In this document: piece by piece, positions 16,290 through 24,814 of the stretch
How the letters are laid out: the number at the start of each line of letters is the position of its first letter
Position numbering within the stretch: position 1 is the first letter of the stretch
Assembly (NCBI GenBank): GCA_964385465.1
Contig: CAYLPJ010000030.1
Span: 10,442-74,441 of the forward strand
Source: CAYLPJ01 sp964385465
Lineage (GTDB): Bacteria > Planctomycetota > Phycisphaerae > SM23-33
Length of the DNA stretch: 64,000 nt
Direction of reading: 5' to 3'
Translations under genes and position numbers: made by a program
The notes under the pieces: generated by a model
Told to the model about the DNA's origin: nothing
Seen by the model: only the letters and a program-made list of their open reading frames with translations
Database searches by the model: none

Positions 16290-17090
16290 ATGATCAAACT
16301 CGGTGCGAACAGTGTGTTGTTCCAGCAGCAGGACCTGGCCACGGCGATGCGCCACGTGGCCTGGGCGGGCTACGACGGCGTGGAGCTGTCGGCCCTGAAG
16401 AACATGTGCGAGCACCTGGTGCTCGACGACTGGCGGTCGCAGGTCGATGACATCCGCTCGCTCCGCGACGAGACCGGCCTGGAGTTGCTGAGCATGGAAG
16501 AGGGCGCCCTGGACGCCGACCGGCTGACGAAGGCGTTCGAGGCCGGCGCGGAGTTGGGCATCCCGGTGGTGAACGTCGGCCCCGGCGGCAAGGCGGACGT
16601 GCAGGAGGACTTCGACCGCCAGACCGACCTGCTGGCCGAGATGGCCGAGAAGGCCGGCACCTACGGCGTGACGCTGTGCGTCAAGGCTCACGTGGGTGCG
16701 AGCATCTACAGCACGCCGACGACGCTGGCGGCGATGGAGAAGATCTCCTCGCCGAGCTTCGGCATCGACATGGATCCCAGCCACATCCACCGCGCCGGCG
16801 AGAACCCCTCCGAGGCGCTGCCGCAGGTGCTGTCGCGGGTACGGCACGTTCACATTCGCGACTGCAAGGGCCGCGGGCCCAAGCCCGGCGATCCCCCGGA
16901 CCAGGCCTGCGGGCGCGGCGACATCGACCTGATGGCCTACTGCAAGTCGATGGTCGACGGCGGCTACGACGGCCCGGTCTGCCTGGAGGTCATCGGCGGG
17001 GGCAAGTACGAGCTCTCCCGCCAGGCGATCATCGCCGCCGAAAGCTACGGCTACCTCAACGCCTGCCTCAAGGCGCTGGGAGGGCGGTAG
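16290..17090 (+). CDS. sugar phosphate isomerase/epimerase family TIM barrel
   Basis: A 266-residue AP_endonuc_2 barrel, only distantly similar to its upstream neighbour. Motifs: LCVKAHVGASIYS, FGIDMDPSHIHRAGE, HVHIRDCKGRGP and VCLEVIGGGKYE. These place the metal-binding Asp, His and Glu at the usual strand ends, while the usual first Glu is replaced by the KAH region. GAGAGGA precedes the ATG. A five-base-pair GC hairpin starts at its stop codon. Substrate unknown. Confidence 0.87.
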   Translation: MIKLGANSVLFQQQDLATAMRHVAWAGYDGVELSALKNMCEHLVLDDWRSQVDDIRSLRDETGLELLSMEEGALDADRLTKAFEAGAELGIPVVNVGPGGKADVQEDFDRQTDLLAEMAEKAGTYGVTLCVKAHVGASIYSTPTTLAAMEKISSPSFGIDMDPSHIHRAGENPSEALPQVLSRVRHVHIRDCKGRGPKPGDPPDQACGRGDIDLMAYCKSMVDGGYDGPVCLEVIGGGKYELSRQAIIAAESYGYLNACLKALGGR

Positions 17091-17103
17091 GGGGCGCACC
17101 CCC
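17090..17103 (+). terminator. short GC hairpin after the stop codon
   Basis: GGGGG (17090-17094), loop CGCA, CCCCC (17099-17103), with no T run. It separates two convergent genes. A weak intrinsic terminator at best. Confidence 0.28.
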
Positions 17104-17177
17104 CGTCGCCGGGCCCCAAGTGCGTCTACAGACAGGAACTCCCGCGGGGACAGGCCGCGGCTCTGGTGCGCTGGCGG

Positions 17178-18380
17178 TCAGTACACGCGCCAGGGCTCGC
17201 GCTTGGGGCGGTCGAGCCAGCGGTTGGCTTCGGGGTCGCCGATGAATTCCTCCTTCACCGGGTCCCACTTCAGCGGGCGCTTCAGCCAGTACGCGAGGTT
17301 GCCGAGGTGGCAGACCGTCACGGAGCGGCAGCCGATGGCGACGTCGCAGATCGGCCGCTCGCGCGTGCGGATACAGTCCAGCCAGTTGCCCTTCTGGCTC
17401 GTGCTGTAGTACAGCCGCACCTCGTCGGCGCCGATGGGCGTCTTCATGATGCTCGGGGGATCCGTCCACAGTTGCCCGCGGTCCACGCCGATCCGCCCCT
17501 CCGTGCCGTGGAAGACGATCTGGGCGCCCTCGGCCCCGCCGTGATGGACCTTCACGCCGTTGGCGTACACGTACGTCAGGTGCTTGTGGTCCTTGCCGTC
17601 GGGCGGGTAGATCTCCCGCGGGCCCGAGTCGTCCATGTCCAGCGCCCACTGGACGATGTCGAAGTGGTGATGCCCCCAGTCGGTCATCCCGCCGCCGGAG
17701 TAGTCCCGCCAGGACCGCCAGCCGCGGAGGATGCGCTCGTGGAACGGCCGCTCGGGCGCCGGGCCCAGCCACATGTCCCACACCACGCCGTCGGGGACGG
17801 GCTGGGGGGGCAGGTCGCAGGGGCGGGAGGGCCCGCCGACGTTGACGTGGATCTTCTCGATCTCGCCGATCCGCCCGCTGCGGACCATCTCGCAGGCGAA
17901 GCGGAACTTCCCGCCGTAGGCCGACCGCTGCTGGCTGCCGGTCTGGAAGACCACGCCGTAGCGGCGGACGGCGTTGACCATCTCGCGGGCCTCGCGGATG
18001 GTCAGCGACATCGGCTTCTCGCAGTAGATGTCCTTGCCCGCGCGGGCGGCCAGGATGCTCGGAATCGCGTGCCAGTGATCCGGCGTGCCGATCAGCACCG
18101 CGTCGATGTCGTCGCGGGCCAGCAGCTCGCGGAAGTCCGTGTACTTCGCCACCGACTTGTTGTGCGCGTGGCGGGCGAGCTTGTCGTCGCGGACGTCGCA
18201 GACGGCCAGCAGCTCCGTGCCCCCCGCCCCGCCCCCGGCGGGCCCGCCGAGGCCGATGATCCCCGTCGTGATCCGGTCGTTGGCCCCGAAGGCCGACTGC
18301 GGCACGAAGTACGGCGCCGCGGTCGCGGCCGCGGCGGACTTGAGAAACCCTCGCCTGGTCAGTTTCGCCGTGCGTCCCAT
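17178..18380 (-). CDS. Tat-exported Gfo/Idh/MocA family oxidoreductase
   Basis: A 400-residue NAD(P)-binding oxidoreductase. It begins with a twin-arginine signal (TRRGFLKSAAAATAAP), then a Rossmann fold in which the usual GxGxxG reads IIGLGGPAGGGAGG. The EKP motif (DIYCEKPMSLT) supplies the conserved catalytic Lys and GTPDHWHA is family-typical. The C-terminal domain contains DYSGGGMTDWGHHHFDIVQWALDMDD with the usual His. Members oxidise or epimerise the 3-position of sugars or glycosides. Export means it probably acts on extracellular or periplasmic saccharides. It sits downstream of the sulfatase on the same strand, separated by a 78-nt hairpin. Confidence 0.9.
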   Translation of the reverse strand: MGRTAKLTRRGFLKSAAAATAAPYFVPQSAFGANDRITTGIIGLGGPAGGGAGGTELLAVCDVRDDKLARHAHNKSVAKYTDFRELLARDDIDAVLIGTPDHWHAIPSILAARAGKDIYCEKPMSLTIREAREMVNAVRRYGVVFQTGSQQRSAYGGKFRFACEMVRSGRIGEIEKIHVNVGGPSRPCDLPPQPVPDGVVWDMWLGPAPERPFHERILRGWRSWRDYSGGGMTDWGHHHFDIVQWALDMDDSGPREIYPPDGKDHKHLTYVYANGVKVHHGGAEGAQIVFHGTEGRIGVDRGQLWTDPPSIMKTPIGADEVRLYYSTSQKGNWLDCIRTRERPICDVAIGCRSVTVCHLGNLAYWLKRPLKWDPVKEEFIGDPEANRWLDRPKREPWRVY

Positions 18381-18444
18381 CGTGGACCTCCCGGGGTGAA
18401 CGTTTCTATCTCAAACCCCGTGCGGCGCGCGCAGTTGCGGGCGC

Positions 18445-18522
18445 CGGCGAGACGCCGCGGCTCGCCCCGTCGGCGAAGACCGCCCGCGTTGGCGAGCGCA
18501 GCAGGGCTGCGGCGTCTCGCCG
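18445..18522. repeat. long structured inverted repeat between sulfatase and oxidoreductase genes
   Basis: GGCGAGACGCCGC (18446-18458) is perfectly complementary to 18509-18521, extended by one pair outward. An inner arm CTCGCC (18461-18466) pairs with GGCGAG (18491-18496). Part of the sequence (CGCGTTGGCGAGCGCAGC and the CTCGCCGC after it) recurs in diverged form at about 21748-21790, and its CCCGCGTTGGC is also found in the 158-bp palindrome. It may be a terminator or a mobile short repeat. Confidence 0.5.
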
Positions 18523-18564
18523 CGGGGGGGGCTCCTCCGCAAACGCACCCGGCGTTCGCGGCGC

Positions 18565-20067
18565 CTACCGGATCGATTCCTCCGGCAGCTCCTTCTTGAC
18601 GCCCTCGTCGAGGGGCATCTTGTCCGGCAGGGCGCCGGTGGCCTTCATCAGGCGGTTCAGCTCGGCCTGGAGGCGGGCGATGGTCTTCTTGTGGGCCGGG
18701 CTGTCGATGAGGTTGTTCCGCTCGCCGGGGTCGTTCTTCAGGTCGTACAGCTCGGCCATGTGGCGGTCGGGCCCGCCGTCGCCGTGGGGGTAGCGGACGT
18801 ACTTCCACCGGTCGGTCCGCACGCCGCGGACGTTCGGCGTGTAGGGGAACTGCTTCTCGTAGTTGTACTCGTAGAACCAGCTCGTCCGCCAGTCGGCGTC
18901 ACGGTCGGCCAGCAGGGGCTTGAAGCTGCGCCCGTGGATGCCCTTCAGCGGCGGGGCCCCGCAGATGTCCAGCACGCTGGGGGCGAGGTCGACGTTCAGG
19001 ACCATCCCCTCGACCTGCGTGCCGGGCTTGACCAGCGGGGGGTAGCGGAGAAGCAGCGGCACGCGGATGGACTCCTCGTGCATCGTCCGCTTGTCGGTCA
19101 TGCCATGCTCCCCGAGGAACATGCCGTTATCCCCCGCGAAGATCACCACCGTCTCATCCAGCACGCCGAGCTTCTTCAGGGCGGCCAGCACGCGCCCGAC
19201 GCTGTCGTCGACGCTCTTGATCGTGGCCGTGTAGGACCGGACGAAGCGGGCGAAGTCCTTGACGCTCTCGGGGCGGGCATCGGGGAACTTCTCGCGGAAG
19301 CCGTAGATCGGCCCATAGATGCCGTGCCACGTGTCGATCCGCTGGCGGACCCACTTGGGCTTGTCCTCCAGGTCGAACGCGCTGGGGGGATACTTCACCG
19401 GCATGTCGTCCAGCAGGTGCTCGTACTTCGGTTCCGGGGTGAACGGCGTGTGCGGGGCCTTGTGCCCCAGGATCAGCAGGAACGGCTTGTCCGTCGCCTT
19501 CCGCCCGGAGGTGAGCCACCGGATGGCCATGTCCGTGACGTTCCCGGTGTAGTAGCCCTCGACCACCTTCCGCCTGCCGTTGAGGTTCCAGGTGTTGTCG
19601 AAGTAGGTCCCCTGGCCCTTGTGGCTGACCCAGTAGTCGAAGCCGGGGCGCTTGGAATCGTCCGCTTCCCCCATGTGCCACTTGCCCACGTAGGCCGTCT
19701 CGTACCCCGCCGCCTGGAGCCGCTTGGGAAAGCTGGGCAGGTCGTGGGGGTAGTCGGTGAAGTTGTTCGTCACCCCGTGGCTGTGGGCGTAGAGGCCGCT
19801 GAGAAACGACGCCCGGCTGGGCGAGCAGAGGCTCGTGGTGACGAACATGTTGCGGAAGTGCGCCCCCTCGGCCGCGAGGCGGTCGAGATGGGGCGTCTTG
19901 AGGTACTTGTGCCCGGCGCAGCTCATCTGGTCCCACCGCTGGTCGTCGGTGAGAATGAAGACGACGTTCGGGCGGCGGGGGGGATCCTTCTCGGCGGCGG
20001 CGAGGCGGGGCAGGGCGGCCGCGGCGGCCCCGGCCCCGAACGTGCGGAGGAACTGTCGTCGGTTCAT
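18565..20067 (-). CDS. Tat-exported type I sulfatase (arylsulfatase/N-sulfoglucosamine-like)
   Basis: A 500-residue extracytoplasmic sulfatase. The Tat-like leader MNRRQFLRTFGAGAAAAALP is followed by VVFILTDDQRWDQ (metal ligands D41, D42) and the signature TSLCSPSRASFLSG, whose Cys81 would be oxidised to formylglycine. The C-terminal TDRWKYVRYP segment and HMAELYDLKNDPGERNNL are typical of the polysaccharide-active S1 families. The start ATG 20067 has AAGGGA upstream and a clear promoter at 20111-20139. The maturase (FGE or anaerobic SME) is not in the window. Likely substrates are sulfated sugars released from algal or animal polymers. Confidence 0.94.
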   Translation of the reverse strand: MNRRQFLRTFGAGAAAAALPRLAAAEKDPPRRPNVVFILTDDQRWDQMSCAGHKYLKTPHLDRLAAEGAHFRNMFVTTSLCSPSRASFLSGLYAHSHGVTNNFTDYPHDLPSFPKRLQAAGYETAYVGKWHMGEADDSKRPGFDYWVSHKGQGTYFDNTWNLNGRRKVVEGYYTGNVTDMAIRWLTSGRKATDKPFLLILGHKAPHTPFTPEPKYEHLLDDMPVKYPPSAFDLEDKPKWVRQRIDTWHGIYGPIYGFREKFPDARPESVKDFARFVRSYTATIKSVDDSVGRVLAALKKLGVLDETVVIFAGDNGMFLGEHGMTDKRTMHEESIRVPLLLRYPPLVKPGTQVEGMVLNVDLAPSVLDICGAPPLKGIHGRSFKPLLADRDADWRTSWFYEYNYEKQFPYTPNVRGVRTDRWKYVRYPHGDGGPDRHMAELYDLKNDPGERNNLIDSPAHKKTIARLQAELNRLMKATGALPDKMPLDEGVKKELPEESIR

Positions 20068-20110
20068 GGCGTATCCCTTCGCGTTGGTTCTCCGGTCTGC
20101 ACCGACGTGG

Positions 20111-20139
20111 AGCGTACCGGCGCCGCGGCCGACGCACAA
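20111..20139 (-). promoter_or_regulatory. promoter of the sulfatase gene
   Basis: Minus strand TTGTGC (20139-20134), 17-nt spacer, TACGCT (20116-20111), giving a leader near 37 nt. Confidence 0.52.
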
Positions 20140-20345
20140 AGTGTTTTCCGGCCCTCGGGAGGACCTGGCGCCTGGCGTGGCGACGCCAGTGCAGCAGTAG
20201 AACCCTCGTTGGGGGTGGTTTGGCGTCCGGGGGGCGGTCGGCGTGAACCGGTGGTGCGGTCGCGGCGGCACGTTCATGGCGCCTCCTGTGGGGGCTTGTC
20301 GTCTGGTGCTTCGAATTTGGTCCTTCCGCCGGGAAGCTGTGGCGG

Positions 20346-20351
20346 TACGAT
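20346..20351 (+). promoter_or_regulatory. possible -10 box (TACGAT) directly before der
   Basis: TACGAT ends 7 nt before the der ATG. There is no SD in the preceding 15 nt. If it is a -10, transcription would begin on or next to the start codon. No acceptable -35 is visible, so this is weak. Confidence 0.2.
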
Positions 20352-20357
20352 GTCGCG

Positions 20358-21683
20358 ATGGACCTACCGACCGTCGCCATCGTGGGCCGGCCCAACGTCG
20401 GCAAGAGCAGCCTGCTGAACCGCATGGTGGGCCACCGCATCTCCATTGTCGATCCGACGCCGGGCGTGACGCGCGACCGCATCTCGGCCGTGTGCGCCGT
20501 CGGGGAGGGCTTCGTCGAGCTGGTGGACACCGGCGGGATCGGCATCGTCGATCACGACCGCCTCGAGGAGCACGTGGAGAACCAGATCGCCTACGGCCTG
20601 GCCGAGGCGGACGCGATCCTCTTCGTCGTCGACGCCCGGGAGGGCGTCACGCCGCTGGACCGCCAGGTCGCCTCGCGGCTGCGGCGGCTGAACCTGCCGG
20701 TCGTCCTGGCCGCCAACAAGGTGGATGAGACGACCCTGACCGGCGAGGTCGGCGAGCTGCCGTCGCTGGGCTTCGGCGAGGCCCTGCCGATCTCCGCCCA
20801 TCACGGCCACGGGATCCCCGAGCTGCTGGAGCGGCTGGAGGAGGTCGTCGGCGAGATGCCCGCCGAGGCCCCGGCCGCGACGGTGATGAAGCTGGCGGTG
20901 GTGGGCAAGCGGAACGCGGGCAAGAGCACGTTCATCAACGCCCTGGCCGGCTCGCAGCGCGTGATCGTCTCGGAGACGCCGGGGACCACGCGGGACAGCG
21001 TGGACGTGACGATCGAGCGGGGCGGGCGGCGGCTGACGGTCATCGACACCGCCGGCGTGCGGAAGCGGCGGAGCATCGCCGACGACATCGAGTTCTACAG
21101 CTACCGCCGGTCCCTGCGGAGCATCCGCCGGGCGGACGTGGTGGCCCTGCTGATCGACGCCTCCCTGCCGGTCTCCAAGGTGGACAAGGACCTCGCCCGC
21201 CAGGTGGCCGAGGAGTTCAAGCCCGTCCTGCTGGTGGTCAACAAGTGGGACCTCGCCTCCGGCAAGGCGGCCGGGGAGGACTACGCGGACTACTTCGCGA
21301 AGGTCTTCCCCGAGCTGAGCTACGCGCCGATCACGCTGACGACGGCGACCGAGGGCGTGAACGTCGGCGAGACGGTCGCCCTGGCCGAGCAGCTCTTCGA
21401 CCAGGCCCGCCACCGCGTGACGACCGCGAAGCTCAACGAGGTGATCGGGGAAATCCTCCAGCAGCGAGGCCCCAGCCACAAGCACGGCACGAAGCCGCCG
21501 AAGATCCTGTACTGCTCGCAGATCGGCACGTGCCCGCCGACGATCGTGTGCTTCGTCAACGACGTCCGCAGCTTCGACCGCAACTACCAGCGATACCTCG
21601 TCAACCAGCTCCGCGAGCACTTGCCCTACGCCGAGGTCCCCATCCGCCTGTTCTTCCGGTCGCGACACCGGGACGAGCGGTAG
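20358..21683 (+). CDS. der: ribosome assembly GTPase Der (EngA)
   Basis: A 441-residue tandem GTPase for 50S subunit maturation. The first G domain shows GRPNVGKSSLLNR, DTGGIGIV and NKVD. The second shows GKRNAGKSTFINA, DTAGVRKRRSI and NKWD. A KH-like C-terminal domain follows (PPKILYCSQIGTCPPTIVCF). The length is normal. No Shine-Dalgarno is seen before the ATG. Housekeeping gene, not linked in function to the flanking sugar genes. Confidence 0.97.
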   Translation: MDLPTVAIVGRPNVGKSSLLNRMVGHRISIVDPTPGVTRDRISAVCAVGEGFVELVDTGGIGIVDHDRLEEHVENQIAYGLAEADAILFVVDAREGVTPLDRQVASRLRRLNLPVVLAANKVDETTLTGEVGELPSLGFGEALPISAHHGHGIPELLERLEEVVGEMPAEAPAATVMKLAVVGKRNAGKSTFINALAGSQRVIVSETPGTTRDSVDVTIERGGRRLTVIDTAGVRKRRSIADDIEFYSYRRSLRSIRRADVVALLIDASLPVSKVDKDLARQVAEEFKPVLLVVNKWDLASGKAAGEDYADYFAKVFPELSYAPITLTTATEGVNVGETVALAEQLFDQARHRVTTAKLNEVIGEILQQRGPSHKHGTKPPKILYCSQIGTCPPTIVCFVNDVRSFDRNYQRYLVNQLREHLPYAEVPIRLFFRSRHRDER

Positions 21684-21776
21684 CCGGCCGGTCGGTGCCC
21701 GGCGGTCCAGGACTCGGGGGTAAGGCTCCGGCCGGCCACCGAACAGGGGCTGCCGTTCGCCAACGCAGCCAGGGGG

Positions 21777-21804
21777 TTGCATCTCGCCGCCGGCATGCCA
21801 TAGT
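21777..21804 (+). promoter_or_regulatory. candidate promoter of the 21.85-kb sugar operon
   Basis: TTGCAT (21777-21782), 16-nt spacer, CATAGT (21799-21804), with a leader of about 40 nt to the ATG at 21852. Moderate match. Confidence 0.35.
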
Positions 21805-21851
21805 GGCCCGGACGTGATCCGTTCGCTGTCTGAGGTAAGGAGTGTTGTTCC

Positions 21852-22697
21852 ATGATCTGGGGCTACGCCGGCGTCTGGCCGGGCGAATTCAAGGTATGGG
21901 ACGGGGACCGGACGATGAATACGCTCCGGTTCCTCGTCGAGCACGGGTTCCGGTCCACCGGCGCGCCGCTGGGCGAGCTGGACGACCCCGCCCGCCGCGA
22001 CGAGATCGGGCAGTTTGTCGCCGAGCACGACCTGGCCCTCACGCCGCACCTGGGCGTCCGCGGCGTGCCCGGGCGGTTCTTCGATCCCGACGTCGACGCC
22101 GTCCGCCGGGCCATCGACGCGTCCGTCGAGGCGATCCGACGGCACCGCGATGTGGTCCGGGCGCCGATCGTCACATTCGGCGTCGGGCCCTACCACCGGT
22201 TCATGGACTCGCCCTCCCTCGACGAGCAACTCGACCGCCTCGCCGACGTCCTGCCCCCCGCCGCCGCCGCATGCCACGAGATGGGCTGCCCCCTCGGCAT
22301 CGAGAACCACGGCGACTACTACTGCGACGACCTCGTCGAGCTCTGCCGCCGCGTGCCCCACCTGGGCATCTTCCTGGATACCGGCAATACGTACCTGATC
22401 GGCGAGCGGAGCCTGCCCGCCTGCCGCGCGGCCGCGCCGTACACGATCGGCACGCACTTCAAGGATCACGTGGTCCATCCGAACCCCAAGACCCTCTCCT
22501 TCGAGATCGAGGGCGCGGCGCTCGGGGCGGGTCACGTCGGCCTGGCGGACATCTGGGACATGCTTCGCCGCCACGCCCCGGCCGCCGAGAAGCTGGTGAT
22601 GCAGTGGGAACTGGTCCCGCCGAAGGACATGGACCCGTTCGAGTGCCTGGAGGCGAGCTGGGCGTTCATCCGCTCGCTGCCGGAGGTGGACGCATGA
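21852..22697 (+). CDS. sugar phosphate isomerase/epimerase family TIM barrel
   Basis: A 281-residue AP_endonuc_2 barrel with LGIENHGDYYCDD, IFLDTGNTYLIGE, THFKDHVVHP and VMQWELVPP as metal/substrate strand ends. AAGGA precedes the ATG. Its stop codon overlaps the start of the next gene (ATGA), so it is translationally coupled to a cytoplasmic Gfo/Idh/MocA oxidoreductase. A third gene of the operon is another TIM barrel. The three together suggest oxidation of a sugar or cyclitol to a keto form followed by isomerisation or dehydration, as in myo-inositol or 3-keto-glycoside pathways. Confidence 0.88.
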   Translation: MIWGYAGVWPGEFKVWDGDRTMNTLRFLVEHGFRSTGAPLGELDDPARRDEIGQFVAEHDLALTPHLGVRGVPGRFFDPDVDAVRRAIDASVEAIRRHRDVVRAPIVTFGVGPYHRFMDSPSLDEQLDRLADVLPPAAAACHEMGCPLGIENHGDYYCDDLVELCRRVPHLGIFLDTGNTYLIGERSLPACRAAAPYTIGTHFKDHVVHPNPKTLSFEIEGAALGAGHVGLADIWDMLRRHAPAAEKLVMQWELVPPKDMDPFECLEASWAFIRSLPEVDA

Positions 22698-23842
22698 GCG
22701 CAGAGGCCACCGACACACTGCGGGCCGTGCTGGTCGGCTGCGGCGGGATGGGCCGCAACCAGGCGAAGATCCTCGCCGGCATGGACGAGTTCGAGCTGGT
22801 CGGCGTCTGCGACGTGCTCGCCGAGAACGCCGAACGCGCCGCCGAGCTTGCCGGGACCGTCGCCTACACCGACTTCGGCGAGATGCTCGCGGCCACCTCC
22901 CCGGACACCGTCAGCGTCTGCACCGCCAACGACACGCACGCGGCCCTGACGATCCAGGCCGCCGAGGCCGGCGTGCGCGGCGTCTACTGCGAGAAGCCCA
23001 TGGCCACGAACCTCGCCGACGCCCGCGCCATGACGGCCGCGTGCGAGGAGGCCGGCATCCCGCTGGTGATCAACCACCAGCGCCGCCTCCGCCCGGACCT
23101 GGTCGAGGCCCGGATGCTGATCGAGGCCGGGGCGGTCGGCGAGGTCCGCGTCCTCCGCGGGCAGTGCGCCGGCGACGTGCTCAGCGACGGCACGCACCTG
23201 GTGGACAGCCTGCTGTGGCTGCTGGGCGACCCGCAGATCGAGTGGGTCTTCGGGCAGATCGAGCGGGACATCGAGGCCGACCGGGCCCGCCTGGCCAGGC
23301 GCGGCCGGGGCGGCGAGCCGGGCTGCCGCTACGGGCACCCGGTGGAGACGGGCGCGTCGGCGGTCGTCAAGGTGGCCGACGGGCCGCGGATCGAACTTCT
23401 CACCGGCGACGTCCGCGAGCCGGACCGCATCTACCAGGACTACGAGGTCCTCGGCACGGCGGGTCGCCTCTGGCGGACCGGCGACCGCCACAAACCCAAC
23501 CTGTTCATCCAGGACGCCGACGGCGGCTCGTGGCGGGCGGGGACCGACGAGTGGATGCACAAGCCCGTGCCCGCCGGCGAGGGCGAGGCCGGCACGTGGC
23601 GCCCCGTCGAGCTGCCGGAGTTCGCCGGCCGGGACGCCATGGTCGACGCCTACGGCCGTTTCGCCGCGGGCGTTCGCGGCGGGGGCGACCCGCACCCGAT
23701 GCGGGCGGCCAACGCGCTGCGCGGCTTCGAGGTCGTCATGGCGGTGTACGAGTCCGCCCGGCTGCACCGGAAACTGTCATTGCCCCTGAGGCAGGACCGG
23801 TTCCCGCTGGAGCTGATGATCGAGGCCGGGACGTTCGAGTAG
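22694..23842 (+). CDS. Gfo/Idh/MocA family NAD(P)-dependent oxidoreductase
   Basis: A 382-residue cytoplasmic oxidoreductase, with no signal peptide, in contrast to the Tat-exported one at 17178. AVLVGCGGMGRNQAKIL is the dinucleotide loop, TANDTHAALTIQA the second strand, and GVYCEKPMATN the EKP motif with the catalytic Lys. HLVDSLLWLLGDP supplies the His/Asp of the C-terminal domain. It starts inside the stop codon of the upstream isomerase (4-nt overlap) and is followed after 44 nt by another isomerase with AGGAGAAGGA before it. The substrate is unknown. Confidence 0.9.
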   Translation: MSAEATDTLRAVLVGCGGMGRNQAKILAGMDEFELVGVCDVLAENAERAAELAGTVAYTDFGEMLAATSPDTVSVCTANDTHAALTIQAAEAGVRGVYCEKPMATNLADARAMTAACEEAGIPLVINHQRRLRPDLVEARMLIEAGAVGEVRVLRGQCAGDVLSDGTHLVDSLLWLLGDPQIEWVFGQIERDIEADRARLARRGRGGEPGCRYGHPVETGASAVVKVADGPRIELLTGDVREPDRIYQDYEVLGTAGRLWRTGDRHKPNLFIQDADGGSWRAGTDEWMHKPVPAGEGEAGTWRPVELPEFAGRDAMVDAYGRFAAGVRGGGDPHPMRAANALRGFEVVMAVYESARLHRKLSLPLRQDRFPLELMIEAGTFE

Positions 23843-23886
23843 CCGCGGCCCCCGCCGCGGCCGGCAGGAGAAGGAAGGACACGACG

Positions 23887-24696
23887 ATGGCGATTTCCTG
23901 TTCGACCAGTGCATTCAAGGTTCCGCTGAACGTGGCCCTGGATAACGTGGTCTCGCTGGGCTTTTCCCACACCGACGTAATCTGCATCCCCAGTTGGGGG
24001 CACGTGGTGCCCGCCGACCTCGTGGAGAATTTCGACGCCGCCGCCGGCGAGGTCGAGTCCCTGCTGGCCGAGCGGTCGCTGACGGCAACGGCCTTGAACT
24101 GCGCCTTCGGGGCGCATCCGTACCAGCGGGACGACCCGGACGCCAATGCCCAGCGGCTGGCCGAGCTGGACGCGGTCTGCCGGCTGGCCACGCGACTGGG
24201 CGCGAAGGTCTGCTCGTTCTATCCGGGCTACAAGGAGCACGGGACCGAGGCGGGCGACATGATCGCCCGCACGGCCGAGACGTGTCGCGAAATGCTGGGC
24301 GTCGCCGCCGCCCGGGGCGTGACCGTCGCCCCCGAGCCGCACTACGCCACGCCGCTGGAGGACCCCGCCGCGGTGGCCGAACTGCTCGAGGCCGTCCCGG
24401 AACTCGAGGTCGTCTACGACCCCAGCCACTGGGCGATGCAGGAGATGGCGCTGACGCGGACGGAGTTCATGCTCGACCGCACGGTGCACGTGCACCTCCG
24501 CGACGCCGCGCCGGGCAAGATGCAGGAGGTCTTCGGTGATGGCACGGTGGACTTCGAGGCGCTGATCGGCGCCCTGCGGAGCCGCGGCTACGCCGGGCAC
24601 TACGCGATCGAGTATCTGCCCAAGCTCGAAGGCGGCGAGACCGCCGAACAGATCACCGCCCTCCGCGACCGCATCGCCCCGCTGATCGCCGACTGA
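23887..24696 (+). CDS. sugar phosphate isomerase/epimerase family TIM barrel
   Basis: A 269-residue AP_endonuc_2 barrel closing the three-gene operon. Metal-site motifs: VAPEPHYATP, VVYDPSHWAMQE, VHVHLRDAAPGK and YAIEYLPKLEGG. The start ATG is placed by AGGA/GGAAGGA about 10 nt upstream. Only weakly similar to the five other members in the window, so it probably acts on a different step. Two GC hairpins follow the stop. Confidence 0.87.
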   Translation: MAISCSTSAFKVPLNVALDNVVSLGFSHTDVICIPSWGHVVPADLVENFDAAAGEVESLLAERSLTATALNCAFGAHPYQRDDPDANAQRLAELDAVCRLATRLGAKVCSFYPGYKEHGTEAGDMIARTAETCREMLGVAAARGVTVAPEPHYATPLEDPAAVAELLEAVPELEVVYDPSHWAMQEMALTRTEFMLDRTVHVHLRDAAPGKMQEVFGDGTVDFEALIGALRSRGYAGHYAIEYLPKLEGGETAEQITALRDRIAPLIAD

Positions 24697-24699
24697 GCG

Positions 24700-24737
24700 G
24701 CGGGCGCAGGCCCGCGGACGCCGACCGCGTTCGCGGT
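24700..24737. terminator. paired GC hairpins between convergent genes
   Basis: GCGGGC/GCCCGC (24700-24715, loop GCAG) is followed by ACCGCG/CGCGGT (24724-24737). No T run follows. They probably end the operon. Confidence 0.35.
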
Positions 24738-24814
24738 GCGTCTGCTCTTGCCGATTTCGGGCAACCGGCAACGAGCGGAGAACCTGATACGGTATGGCGC
24801 CGCTGGGGTTCCCG

